64,000 nt of DNA from CALREJ01 sp035547395. GTDB taxonomy: Bacteria > Patescibacteriota > Gracilibacteria > Peribacterales > Peribacteraceae. The notes under the pieces were generated by a model. The model searched no databases. It was not told the origin of the DNA and saw only the letters and a list, made by a program, of their open reading frames with translations. Both the position numbers and the translations under genes were made by a program. Location of the stretch: NCBI GenBank assembly GCA_035547395.1, contig DASZVA010000003.1:1-64000 (forward strand). Reading direction: 5' to 3'. Below, one piece after another: positions 56,986-64,000 of the stretch; within the stretch, counting starts at the first letter, position 1, and every line of letters begins with the position of its first letter.

Positions 56986-58297
56986 CCTCTCGATCAAGTG
57001 GCGCCTCGCGCTCCAGTTCACGCTGGTGGTGTTTGGCATGCTGCTCATCGCGGGGACGGCGGTCTTCGTGCTCTTCATCAACAAAGAGAGCCAGGACGCA
57101 GACACGCTGCTCTACGTGCAGGCGGCGTCTCTCAGATCCAGCCTTCCGATCACTCTGGAGGATATTTCTGCTCCGGACTGGCGGGATCAGATGTACCGCA
57201 AGATCGATACCGTCAAAACGCTCGGGTTTCTCGTGGTCATCACCGACTTAAATGGCAACGTGCTTGATCATTCATCGACGCAGCTGAATCAGTTGCCGGC
57301 GCAGAGCGGATACTCCAACGTGCAGATCGGATCCGAACAGTACCGGCTCTACCGCAGCCGCTACGGCCCGTACATCATCATCATCGGGCATGACCTGGAT
57401 ACCGTCAACGAGGCGCAGAGCGCGCTGCTCTCGATCCTGATCCTCACGCTCGTGGCTACTCTCTTACTCACCGGCGGTTTGAGTGCGATGTTCGCCGGAC
57501 GCGCGTTGCAGCCGCTTACCAAGTTTAGCCGCCGCATGCGCGAGATCGACCCGCAACATCTGCCGTCCAAGCTCGATGGTAATTATCCGGATGATGAGAT
57601 CGGACAGCTTGCCCGCACGTTTGACGATTTCCTCCGCAGGCTCGACAAAGCGTTCAAACGCGAGCGGCAGTTCACGCAGGATGCATCCCACGAACTGCGC
57701 ACGCCGCTCATGGTGATCAAAAGCTCGCTGGAGCTGATCGAAGCCAATGCCAAAACTCTCACAGCGCAGCAGCGCGAGAAGCTGACGCTCATGCAGAACG
57801 CAGCCCTTCGCATGCAGACGCTCGTGGAGGAATTGCTCGTGCTCTCGCGCGGGATGCAGAGCGGCAAAAAGGAAGACATCTCTCTCGGCACGTTCCTCAC
57901 CGGCTTCACCGCCGATTTCCGCGCGATGGCGGAGGAGAAAGGACTGGCGCTCACGCTTATGCTTCCCAAGAAAACGCCGACCGTCCACGCGCACCGCGTG
58001 GCGCTCGAGAAGGTCGTCGGCAACCTGCTCAAAAACGCGATCCGCTTCACACAGAAAGGAGAAATCAAAGTCGAGGTCAAAGACGATTGCTTGGTGATCA
58101 GCGACACGGGTCCGGGCATCTCCGGGAAAGACCTGCCGCACATTTTCGAGCGTTTCTACCGCGCGGACAGCTCACGCAAAACGGAAGGCACTGGCTTGGG
58201 ACTCGCCATCTGCAAAGGCATCTGCGATGAGGAAGGATGGAATATGAGTGTCGCGAGCAAGGAAGGGGACGGCTCGCGGTTTACGGTGTGTTTTTAG
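56975..58297 (+). CDS. Sensor histidine kinase
   Basis: Protein of 440 residues. Membrane helix at about 12-34, an extracytoplasmic sensor of about 110 residues, a second helix at about 150-172, HAMP to about 225, HisKA with phospho-acceptor His239 (QDASHELRTPLMV), and HATPase (NLLKNAIRF, DTGPGIS, GTGLGLAICKGI). Pairs with the overlapping OmpR-type regulator. The ligand is unknown. Confidence 0.95.
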   Translation: MFRNLSIKWRLALQFTLVVFGMLLIAGTAVFVLFINKESQDADTLLYVQAASLRSSLPITLEDISAPDWRDQMYRKIDTVKTLGFLVVITDLNGNVLDHSSTQLNQLPAQSGYSNVQIGSEQYRLYRSRYGPYIIIIGHDLDTVNEAQSALLSILILTLVATLLLTGGLSAMFAGRALQPLTKFSRRMREIDPQHLPSKLDGNYPDDEIGQLARTFDDFLRRLDKAFKRERQFTQDASHELRTPLMVIKSSLELIEANAKTLTAQQREKLTLMQNAALRMQTLVEELLVLSRGMQSGKKEDISLGTFLTGFTADFRAMAEEKGLALTLMLPKKTPTVHAHRVALEKVVGNLLKNAIRFTQKGEIKVEVKDDCLVISDTGPGISGKDLPHIFERFYRADSSRKTEGTGLGLAICKGICDEEGWNMSVASKEGDGSRFTVCF

Positions 58298-58343
58298 CAG
58301 AGATTAGCTGCTTCAATATTTTGCGGTCATCAATGCCGAGGGA

Positions 58344-58595
58344 TTATTTTTCTTGTTCAATTGTTCGAGACAATGCATCTCTCAATTGGATTGCATGTTC
58401 TTTTGTCAAAATAACACGTGTTACGAGCGTGATTTCATTTTCTCCCCCAAATATAGATGTGGGGGGCGCAATAAGACCGAAATCTAAAAATACTTCGTGT
58501 GCTGAAGCGGCTACATTTGCGGTATTTGAGAAAACTCCACAACCGACATCCGATCGGTCGATCATTTTTCTCGTTGCAGGCATTTCAGTAGACAT
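58344..58595 (-). CDS. DUF3467-family protein
   Basis: Protein of 83 residues. The pattern VFSNTANVAASAHEVFLDFG, then PPTSIFGG, then LVTRVILTKEHAIQLRDAL matches the DUF3467 layout (strand, EhxLDF, RVxLxxxHAxxL). Function is not established. First gene of an AT-rich patch. Convergent with the histidine kinase, divergent from the LexA-like gene. Confidence 0.75.
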   Translation of the reverse strand: MSTEMPATRKMIDRSDVGCGVFSNTANVAASAHEVFLDFGLIAPPTSIFGGENEITLVTRVILTKEHAIQLRDALSRTIEQEK

Positions 58596-58647
58596 AAAAT
58601 TTGGGGTAATAAGTAATGCTCAGCTAGAGTACAGAAAAATTAGTACG

Positions 58648-58667
58648 ATGCAAGGTCAGACTTGCAT
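58648..58667. promoter_or_regulatory. Operator-like inverted repeat ATGCAAG-N6-CTTGCAT
   Basis: Perfect 7 bp arms, 6 nt spacer, at the -35 position of the TGCTATCTT promoter (TATCTT 58686-58691) of the LexA-like gene. A natural candidate for autorepression. Confidence 0.6.
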
Positions 58668-58697
58668 TTACGTACATTTGCATGCTATCTTGGCTTG

Positions 58698-59318
58698 GTG
58701 AAGCCATTACATCGTCTACAGGTAAAGCTGCTCGAAGTTCTGCGAGGCATTCCAGATGATGAAAGCTACTCGCTAGAACAGATGCGAGTTGCGATCGATG
58801 CATCGTCAAAGAGTCAGGTTGTACATCATCTTCAACAACTAGAGAAACGGGGATTAATTAAGCGTGATCCTGACAATTCAGCACACTTTATAGTTTTTGG
58901 AGAAGAACATGCTGAAGATGAATTTGCCTTCCTGCCTCTGCTTGCGCTGGCATCATGTGGCAAAGGCATCGAAAACGAACAACATGTTATTGAAAGGATA
59001 CCGGTGCGTTCATCATTCATACCTGCACATACCAAAGAGACATACCTTATCCAAGCCGAAGGTGATTCAATGGCGCCGCGTATTAAAGACAAAGATATAG
59101 TTTTAGTCGAAAAATACATTCAAGGTAGGCATAGCCCTAATGGAAAAGTTGTTGTATGTGAAGAAGAACACGAATGCAAAATTAAAAGATACGTTGAATC
59201 GTATGGCGATATAGTTCTTTATTCTTTTAATGAGAAATATCCGCCCCATGTTGTAAAAGATCCTAACAATTTTCAAATTCATGGGATTGTTCGTGGCGTT
59301 TTATTTTCGAGCATATAA
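58698..59318 (+). CDS. LexA-like repressor with S24 self-cleavage domain
   Basis: Protein of 206 residues. N-terminal winged helix (LQVKLLEVLRGIPDDESYSL, SQVVHHLQQLEKRGLIKRD) and C-terminal S24 fold with the catalytic serine in QAEGDSMAPRIKDKDIVLV. A lysine follows in CKIKRYVES. The expected Ala-Gly cleavage site reads SCGKG, i.e. Cys-Gly, in LLALASCGKGIE. GTG start chosen because TATCTT lies 6 nt before it. Could govern an SOS-like or mobile-element response. Confidence 0.85.
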   Translation: MKPLHRLQVKLLEVLRGIPDDESYSLEQMRVAIDASSKSQVVHHLQQLEKRGLIKRDPDNSAHFIVFGEEHAEDEFAFLPLLALASCGKGIENEQHVIERIPVRSSFIPAHTKETYLIQAEGDSMAPRIKDKDIVLVEKYIQGRHSPNGKVVVCEEEHECKIKRYVESYGDIVLYSFNEKYPPHVVKDPNNFQIHGIVRGVLFSSI

Positions 59319-59329
59319 CTTTCAAACTC

Positions 59330-59641
59330 ATGAAAAAGAATAAAATTGTTTATTACTTACTTGGTTACAGAAGAAGATTCGCAAGCGCTTTTTGGCCGAC
59401 TCGTATTTATTCGGATGAAGATGGAATCTATATAGGAATTTTCAGAAAAAGATTTGTGCCCTATAGAGATTTCTCAGTTTTGTTGTATAGAGGTGGATGG
59501 TTACCGGCCAGTGGATCAATTATAGAACAATCAACTTATGTGAAGCATCGATTAACGTTTTTTTCTAATAAGCAGGCTGAAATTTTTATGAATAATTCTA
59601 AACAAGGAGGTGCTGGATATTCTTCAATTTCTCGCCTTTAG
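59330..59641 (+). CDS. Hypothetical protein, 103 residues
   Basis: Unrecognised; strongly AT-rich codon use unlike the flanking core genes. Basic and aromatic N-terminus (KIVYYLLGYRRRFASAFW), then strand-like segments (GIYIGIFRKRFVPYRDFSVL). 11 bp downstream of the LexA-like gene, so probably co-transcribed and perhaps under its control. Confidence 0.5.
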   Translation: MKKNKIVYYLLGYRRRFASAFWPTRIYSDEDGIYIGIFRKRFVPYRDFSVLLYRGGWLPASGSIIEQSTYVKHRLTFFSNKQAEIFMNNSKQGGAGYSSISRL

Positions 59642-59691
59642 CGAACATGAGATTTTCTTAAACAAATATCTTTGATGCTACACTCACTCCT

Positions 59692-60309
59692 ATGAGAAAA
59701 ATCATCACGACCACATTCGTAACGATGGATGGCGTCATGCAGGCGCCGGGCGGATCGACGGAAGATACGGCAAGCGGTTTCAAGTATGGAGGCTGGCAGT
59801 TTGGCGCGGACTACCAGGATGAAGTAGCGGGTAAGGTCATCCATGATTTTATGACAGCTCCTTTTGAACTGCTCCTGGGAAGACTCACGTATGAGATTTT
59901 TGCAGGGTACTGGCCCAATCATCCGGAAATTGAGCTCATCGCAACACCCTTCAACAGCACGAGAAAATACGTCGTCTCGCATACATCCATTCCGCTCCCG
60001 TGGAATAACTCCGCTCTTATTTCGGGAGACGTGGTGGCAGACATACAAAAGCTGAAAAGCATGGATGCGCCCGATCTGTGGGTGTGGGGAAGCGGCAATC
60101 TGATTCAGACACTCCTGAAACATAACCTCATAGACCGAATGCACATTTGGATTCATCCCCTCACGATCGGCACCGGAAAGAAATTATTCGCCGAAGGAAC
60201 ACAGCCTGAGCGTTTTAAATCTGTAGATACGAAAATTACCTCAAGCGGCGTCATCATCGCGACGTATGAGCCGGGTGGTGAATTGAAGACCGGCACGGCT
60301 GGGGAGTGA
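59692..60309 (+). CDS. Dihydrofolate-reductase-fold (RibD C-terminal-like) protein
   Basis: Protein of 205 residues. Starts KIITTTFVTMDGVMQAPGG, with LLLGRLTYEIFAGYWP, the KYVVSHTSIP segment, WVWGSGNLIQTLLKHNLIDR and HPLTIGTGKKLF, the pattern of the YyaP/YwjB group. Members are NADPH-binding reductases of unknown substrate; it is not the housekeeping DHFR (that is folA). TACACT lies 7 nt before the ATG, an exactly leaderless layout. Confidence 0.85.
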   Translation: MRKIITTTFVTMDGVMQAPGGSTEDTASGFKYGGWQFGADYQDEVAGKVIHDFMTAPFELLLGRLTYEIFAGYWPNHPEIELIATPFNSTRKYVVSHTSIPLPWNNSALISGDVVADIQKLKSMDAPDLWVWGSGNLIQTLLKHNLIDRMHIWIHPLTIGTGKKLFAEGTQPERFKSVDTKITSSGVIIATYEPGGELKTGTAGE

Positions 60310-60429
60310 TGCGTAAAAGTGGCGATAGTTCCACCTGAATTCGGGATAGCATTCTTGAAATCGATATTCAAAAGGTAACGCCCCCTATTATGGACATTTT
60401 TTAATAATGTGATTAAATGTAAATGAACT

Positions 60430-62061
60430 ATGGAATTGCAAAAGCCATCTGACGGCACGATCAATCTAGAAATAGCTATCAATTCAGAAGGTGGTGCTCG
60501 AAAATTGGAAGATCTCATCCTTCCTATTCAAGATGCAATTTACAGTCTGCTTCAATCGGAAGATGCGAGTGTCACAATACGAGTAAAAAAAGGCATGACA
60601 CAAGACGATGAGAATGAATCAATTGTGAATACCCTGAAAATTCCGGAAGTTGTCCTGCCTTCTATTCCAAATCTGGAGATAGAAAAAGGATGGGGTGCAG
60701 GTACATTCAAGAAACGGGGAAGAATAGATCGGAGATATTTTTTGTATCAATTGCTCAGAGAAGAGAATCTTGACGATGACATCATCGATACGGCGGGGAT
60801 TAACACTTCCAATATGATGCGGAAAGAGAGTTATCATCTTGTGGAAATTCCGCAGATCGAAAGACAAGTGTTGGTATGTGATGAAGAAGGCGAAGCAACC
60901 TTTGTGAGTGAGGAAAAAAGGCCAATTCATTTTTACTTAGAGAATGATAAAAGGACACTGATGGAAACACCGGGAATGTCTCGCGTCATCTTCCGCGATC
61001 TTGAACAATGGAGATTTGAGATGCGTGCATTACTGACAGGAAAAGGATTGCTAGAATTATTGGAAGCAAAACGAAAGAAAATGGTTCAATTGTTGCTTCC
61101 TTTTGAACCGCCCACGCCCCGGGATGTACGATATTATTCGCAAAGAGAAATTGTTTATCATGACCTCAGTCGGTTCGCTGCTGCTTCTGGTCTCGATTCG
61201 GGAATCGATCTCAAGACCCCCGATTTCAAAAATACGATCGCGGTGTGTCACAATGGAGAACGAGTACACGGCGTAACATATTTGAAACATGCTGGAGTGG
61301 CTTTGGGATACGGCAGGACGGGAAAGGATGCCGCATCGAATCAGGCAGACATCATTGATCACCTGAAAAGAATTGCAGGTTTCGATATAAACAAGAATGA
61401 ATATCCAAAGAGAGATCTTGCCTATTACGAGAATGCAAATATTGTCAAAGCGGATTTGGAAGCGATCGCACAAGCAGTTGGTATCGATGACTATACCGAC
61501 TTAACGACGACTTATCTCTCAAGTAATTACTTTGTTTGCGGAACCGGAGAAAAGGTGAACTGTATGACCTATCTGCGCCATGCCGCACTTGCATTTGGTT
61601 ATGGTTCCGATGCTAGTGGATGGCATACCGAACTTAAAGAAGCAAGCCGGTACTGCCCCGAAGCGTTGAGAGATCTTAAGAAGATTACTGGATGGACCCC
61701 TCCTATTCCTCCTCCGAAGCGCGATAAAAATTACTATCAAGATCCTGCAAACGTCGCGGCAGACTTGAAGAAGTTTGCGGACTGCGTTGGTGTAGGTAGC
61801 ATCGACGAGCTGCGCACGACGAAAATGAGTAGCTACCTTGTTACATGCAATAATGGTGAAACGGTTTCTTTGGGACGGTACGTTAAAAATGCGGGCGTCG
61901 CGCTTGGTATTGTTGCTGATAGCAAGAAGGCAGGTAGCAATATTGGATATATCTTAGACAGCTTAAAAGGGATCGCTAAGACGCTTCGCGATAACTCTGA
62001 AACTTGGCAGCCCCACGGGGAATCGAACCCCGATTTGCAGGATGAGAACCTGCTGTCCTAA
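60430..62061 (+). CDS. Unknown protein with three ~90-residue tandem repeats
   Basis: Protein of 543 residues, not recognised. Residues 1-225 are unique. Then three homologous units: 231-318, 328-422 and 431-518, each with R-D-x3-Y-Y, a V-x2-DL-x3-A helix, a central C-x-x-GE, and a tY-hxxAgvAlGyg helix. The third lacks some charged positions. The last 20 or so residues (ETWQPHGESNPDLQDENLLS) are the antisense of tRNA-Glu, so the original end may have been altered by insertion next to the tRNA. AT-rich. Possibly DNA-binding or part of an accessory element; function unknown. Confidence 0.75.
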   Translation: MELQKPSDGTINLEIAINSEGGARKLEDLILPIQDAIYSLLQSEDASVTIRVKKGMTQDDENESIVNTLKIPEVVLPSIPNLEIEKGWGAGTFKKRGRIDRRYFLYQLLREENLDDDIIDTAGINTSNMMRKESYHLVEIPQIERQVLVCDEEGEATFVSEEKRPIHFYLENDKRTLMETPGMSRVIFRDLEQWRFEMRALLTGKGLLELLEAKRKKMVQLLLPFEPPTPRDVRYYSQREIVYHDLSRFAAASGLDSGIDLKTPDFKNTIAVCHNGERVHGVTYLKHAGVALGYGRTGKDAASNQADIIDHLKRIAGFDINKNEYPKRDLAYYENANIVKADLEAIAQAVGIDDYTDLTTTYLSSNYFVCGTGEKVNCMTYLRHAALAFGYGSDASGWHTELKEASRYCPEALRDLKKITGWTPPIPPPKRDKNYYQDPANVAADLKKFADCVGVGSIDELRTTKMSSYLVTCNNGETVSLGRYVKNAGVALGIVADSKKAGSNIGYILDSLKGIAKTLRDNSETWQPHGESNPDLQDENLLS

Positions 62062-62079
62062 CCGTTAGACGATAGGGCC
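62005..62079 (-). tRNA. tRNA-Glu(CTC)
   Basis: On the minus strand it starts GGCCCTATCGTCTAACGG and ends in an encoded CCA (62005-62007). Anticodon stem GCAGG/CCTGC encloses TTCTCAT, giving CTC at 62044-62046. T-arm CGGGG-TTCGATT-CCCCG. The acceptor opens with a G-U pair. The 3' part of the gene overlaps the end of the 60430 reading frame on the opposite strand. Confidence 0.96.
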
Positions 62080-62082
62080 GTG

Positions 62083-62120
62083 AAAAATTGAAAATGAAAA
62101 ATTGAAAATTGAAAATGAAC
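62083..62120. repeat. TTGAAAA tandem array upstream of tRNA-Glu
   Basis: AAAAATTGAAAATGAAAAA, TTGAAAATTGAAAATG. Five or so 6-7-mers, single arm, immediately 5' of the tRNA gene (its upstream side on the minus strand). Confidence 0.7.
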
Positions 62121-62188
62121 GAGTCGAGCCGGGAGTATAGCCAAAAAGGCTTTGCTTTCAAACGGTAAAAACCGCGTGAAAGGAGACT

Positions 62189-62422
62189 TTAGACCGCAGG
62201 CGCGTCATCAAACATCTGCTGGAAATCCTTCTGCCACTTGGCATGGGACTGCGGCGATGAGCCGATTGCTGCCATCATGTCGTAGGTTTGCTGATGCGCG
62301 GGATCGGTCTTGGCCATCTCGGTGATGTGCTCTTCCGCCGCGGTCGCGATCTCGCCGGGAGTGTCCCCCTCGAAGACCGCATCGCACGGGCCGCCCATCT
62401 GTCTGCAGGTGATGTGCTTCAT
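62189..62422 (-). CDS. DUF1059-family small protein
   Basis: Protein of 77 residues. MKHITCRQMGGPCDAVFEGD, followed by EEHITEMAK, matches the DUF1059 layout (TCRDxGGxCDxxxxG, then helix with H). The two cysteines could bind metal. The C-terminal helix (HAKWQKDFQQMFDDAP) is an extension beyond the core. Function unknown. Confidence 0.78.
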   Translation of the reverse strand: MKHITCRQMGGPCDAVFEGDTPGEIATAAEEHITEMAKTDPAHQQTYDMMAAIGSSPQSHAKWQKDFQQMFDDAPAV

Positions 62423-62506
62423 GCTTATTGAGACAGGGGAATAAGATGAATCTTACGGATTTTCGCGCTCATCGCTCGGCCGATATCTGCTCGCACCCGG
62501 TGTCTC

Positions 62507-62866
62507 TCACTGAAACCATCCGAAGTGCTGCACGAGGAGCAGATAGATGATCGCGCAGACGAAAAAGACGCCGAGCCCCGCGGCGATTGCTTTGGCTGAT
62601 CCCATATGCGGCGCGAGTGCGATGACCGTGATCATGTACGGCACCCACGACACGAGCGTGCCGATGAGAACCAAAAGTCCGTGCTCGCGCAGCGCAGCCC
62701 CTCCGCGCGTTTCACCGATGAAGAAATATGCGACGAGCGTGAAGACCGGCACCAGCGTCGCGAGGCCGGAAAGCAGACGGTACCCGCTTTCTTCCAGAAG
62801 CACGATCAATGTTGTCACCACGCCGCCCGTCACGAAGTAGAGGAGGATGTTCCACATCGGTTTCAT
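62507..62866 (-). CDS. Small polytopic membrane protein (DUF3147/GlpM-like)
   Basis: Protein of 119 residues with four hydrophobic helices (ILLYFVTGGVVTTLIVLL, LATLVPVFTLVAYFFIG, LLVLIGTLVSWVPYMITV, AAGLGVFFVCAIIYLLL). Length and helix number fit the DUF3147/GlpM group. A longer frame runs upstream to 63919, but that part is antisense to the EamA gene. Start at MKPMWN. Divergent from the transporter. Confidence 0.65.
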   Translation of the reverse strand: MKPMWNILLYFVTGGVVTTLIVLLEESGYRLLSGLATLVPVFTLVAYFFIGETRGGAALREHGLLVLIGTLVSWVPYMITVIALAPHMGSAKAIAAGLGVFFVCAIIYLLLVQHFGWFQ

Positions 62867-62926
62867 TCTGCCGTTTTCCGCGTGCGCCGCAAGCGATGAA
62901 AAACGTGCTCTGCTACACTCCCGCGC

Positions 62927-63835
62927 ATGACCTGGCTGCTGTTTGCATTCTCCGGCCCGCTGCTCTGGGCGGCAAGCACGCATATCGATAAATATCTGGT
63001 CGAGAAGTATTTCAAAAATGAGAGCGTCGCGGTGCTGATGGTGTTCACCGCGATCATCGGCGTCCTCGCTCTGCCGTTCATCTGGTGGTTTGATCCGGCC
63101 GTTTTCAAGATCCCGATGGCATCGATCATCGTGATGATGACCTCGGGCATCCTCTACATGGGCTCGATGTACTTTTACCTGCAGGCGCTGCAGTCGGAGG
63201 ATGCATCGACGGTCGCGCCGCTCTTTCAGATGACGGGACTCTTCGCGCTGGTGCTCGGGTACCTCGTGCTCGGCGAGCGGCTCACGCCGATCGAAATTAT
63301 CGGCGGTTTGATGGTGATCGGCGGCTCGGCGCTGCTCACGATCCGATTCGGACGCGGACAAAAACATCTGAAGGGCCGATTGATCCTCCTCATGGTAATC
63401 TGCTGCTTCGCGCTCGCGGTCAGCTCGCTCATCTTCAAAGTATTCGCGGTGGAGGATTTGTACTGGGTAACGACGTTCTGGAATTTTGTCGGTGAGGCAA
63501 TCTTCGGCGCGGTCTTGATGCTCAGAAAAGTGAACCGTCACCGCTTCGTGCGGCTCATGAAAGAAAACACCAACGCGATGATCGGGATCAATGCGGCGAA
63601 CGAACTCATCAACCTCGGCGGCGGACTCGGCGCGCGCTACGCGTTCGTGCTGGCGCCGCTTGGGATGGTGCAGGCGATCATGAGCACGGGGCCGTTCTTC
63701 GTGCTCTTCTTCGGCGTCGTGCTGTCGCTCTTCTTCCCGCACGTCGGCACCGAGGAAATCAAAGCCACGAGCCTGATTCAGAAATTCATCGCGATCACCT
63801 GTGCGGTCGCCGGCGTGGTGCTGCTGAATCAGTGA
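62927..63835 (+). CDS. EamA/DMT-family transporter
   Basis: Protein of 302 residues with ten hydrophobic helices in two five-helix halves (residues about 1-140 and 150-300). The first half ends with the EamA signature region (YFYLQALQSEDASTVAPLFQ, YLVLGERLTPIEIIGGLMVI, GGSALLT). Likely a small-metabolite exporter. TACACT with extended TG lies 7 nt before the ATG. Confidence 0.88.
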   Translation: MTWLLFAFSGPLLWAASTHIDKYLVEKYFKNESVAVLMVFTAIIGVLALPFIWWFDPAVFKIPMASIIVMMTSGILYMGSMYFYLQALQSEDASTVAPLFQMTGLFALVLGYLVLGERLTPIEIIGGLMVIGGSALLTIRFGRGQKHLKGRLILLMVICCFALAVSSLIFKVFAVEDLYWVTTFWNFVGEAIFGAVLMLRKVNRHRFVRLMKENTNAMIGINAANELINLGGGLGARYAFVLAPLGMVQAIMSTGPFFVLFFGVVLSLFFPHVGTEEIKATSLIQKFIAITCAVAGVVLLNQ

Positions 63836-63842
63836 TGCATAG

Positions 63843-63870
63843 AAAAAGAGCCTGCCGCGGAGGACAGGCC
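63843..63870 (-). terminator. Terminator of the partial gene at the right edge
   Basis: GCCTG..CAGGC hairpin followed on the minus strand by TTTTTC, beginning about 25 nt past the stop of the partial gene. Also convergent to the EamA gene. Confidence 0.7.
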
Positions 63871-63894
63871 CTGTGTTGCCCCGATGATTCACGA

Positions 63895-64000
63895 TCATCT
63901 CTCTTTGCTCATGAGGCAAAAATAGATCTTTCCCTCTTTTTCGACGAACTGCGCGTCGCGCCAGCCCTGACCGGTACTGATCTGTTGACAGTTTTGCCGG
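63895..64000 (-). CDS. Partial gene, C-terminal 34 residues
   Basis: The reading frame open to the window edge ends GQGWRDAQFVEKEGKIYFCL, then MSKER and TGA. Natural-looking composition and a terminator just downstream support a real gene continuing beyond the window. Product unknown. Confidence 0.5.
   Translation of the reverse strand, partial: RQNCQQISTGQGWRDAQFVEKEGKIYFCLMSKER

Noticed and set aside
1044..62120. Word arrays as CRISPR arrays
   Set aside because: Units are 6-9 nt with no spacers of constant length and no cas genes in the window.
62507..63919. A 470-codon minus-strand frame
   Set aside because: Only its last 119 codons are a real membrane protein. The rest is antisense to the EamA transporter and rich in R, H and E, as expected of shadow frames.

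Overview
The window is a dense bacterial chromosome segment with about 75 recognisable genes, two tRNAs and no rRNA, insertion sequence or CRISPR array. It looks like an anaerobic fermenter with a small genome, most plausibly a candidate-phyla-radiation lineage such as Peribacteria/Peregrinibacteria. That placement is inference from gene style, many short unknown genes, very few Shine-Dalgarno sites and moderate GC. UGA is a stop here: many genes end in TGA and prfB is present. This argues against the recoded Gracilibacteria-type code.

Layout. 0-5 kb: sugar-nucleotide genes (UDP-glucuronate epimerase, ugd, a second epimerase), a pair of membrane/winged-helix proteins and a 56-residue histone-fold gene. 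5-10.4 kb: tRNA-Ser(CGA), prfB with a programmed frameshift, a membrane-protein pair, and infC-rpmI-rplT. 10.4-20 kb: patatin, Nif3-like, ADP-forming acetyl-CoA synthetase, flavodoxin and 2-oxoacid:ferredoxin oxidoreductase, which together form a substrate-level ATP module. 20-32 kb: envelope polysaccharide genes (GT2, TagA-type, wecB, O-antigen ligase-like), trmD, phosphoglycerate mutase and guaA. 32-46 kb: ECF sigma factor with a FecR/DUF5667 partner, efp, mscS, gatB, def, a DnaQ-type exonuclease, nth, mscL, thyA-folA. 46-58 kb: SecD with an internal parvulin domain and a SecD-like lipoprotein, a nucleotidyltransferase, a truncated phosphoglycosyltransferase-type protein, rlmD, rlmH and a two-component system. 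58-62 kb: an AT-richer accessory patch (DUF3467, LexA-like repressor, a three-repeat unknown protein) ending in tRNA-Glu(CTC). 62-64 kb: DUF1059, DUF3147-like and EamA genes and a partial gene.

Three genome-wide patterns stand out. (1) About 27 short arrays of degenerate 6-9 nt words, usually followed by an inverted copy, sit between genes. Seven more lie in frame inside conserved enzymes (ugd, acdAB, korA, trmD, wecB, and guaA twice). (2) A separate 45-110 bp palindromic repeat occurs five times, once in frame inside a glycosyltransferase. (3) More than 30 genes carry a TAnnnT -10-like hexamer only 6-9 nt before the start codon, which predicts leaderless mRNAs. In several cases the -10 lies in or abuts a word array, so the arrays may influence promoters as well as end transcripts.

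All calls are from reading the sequence and translations; no database search was run.
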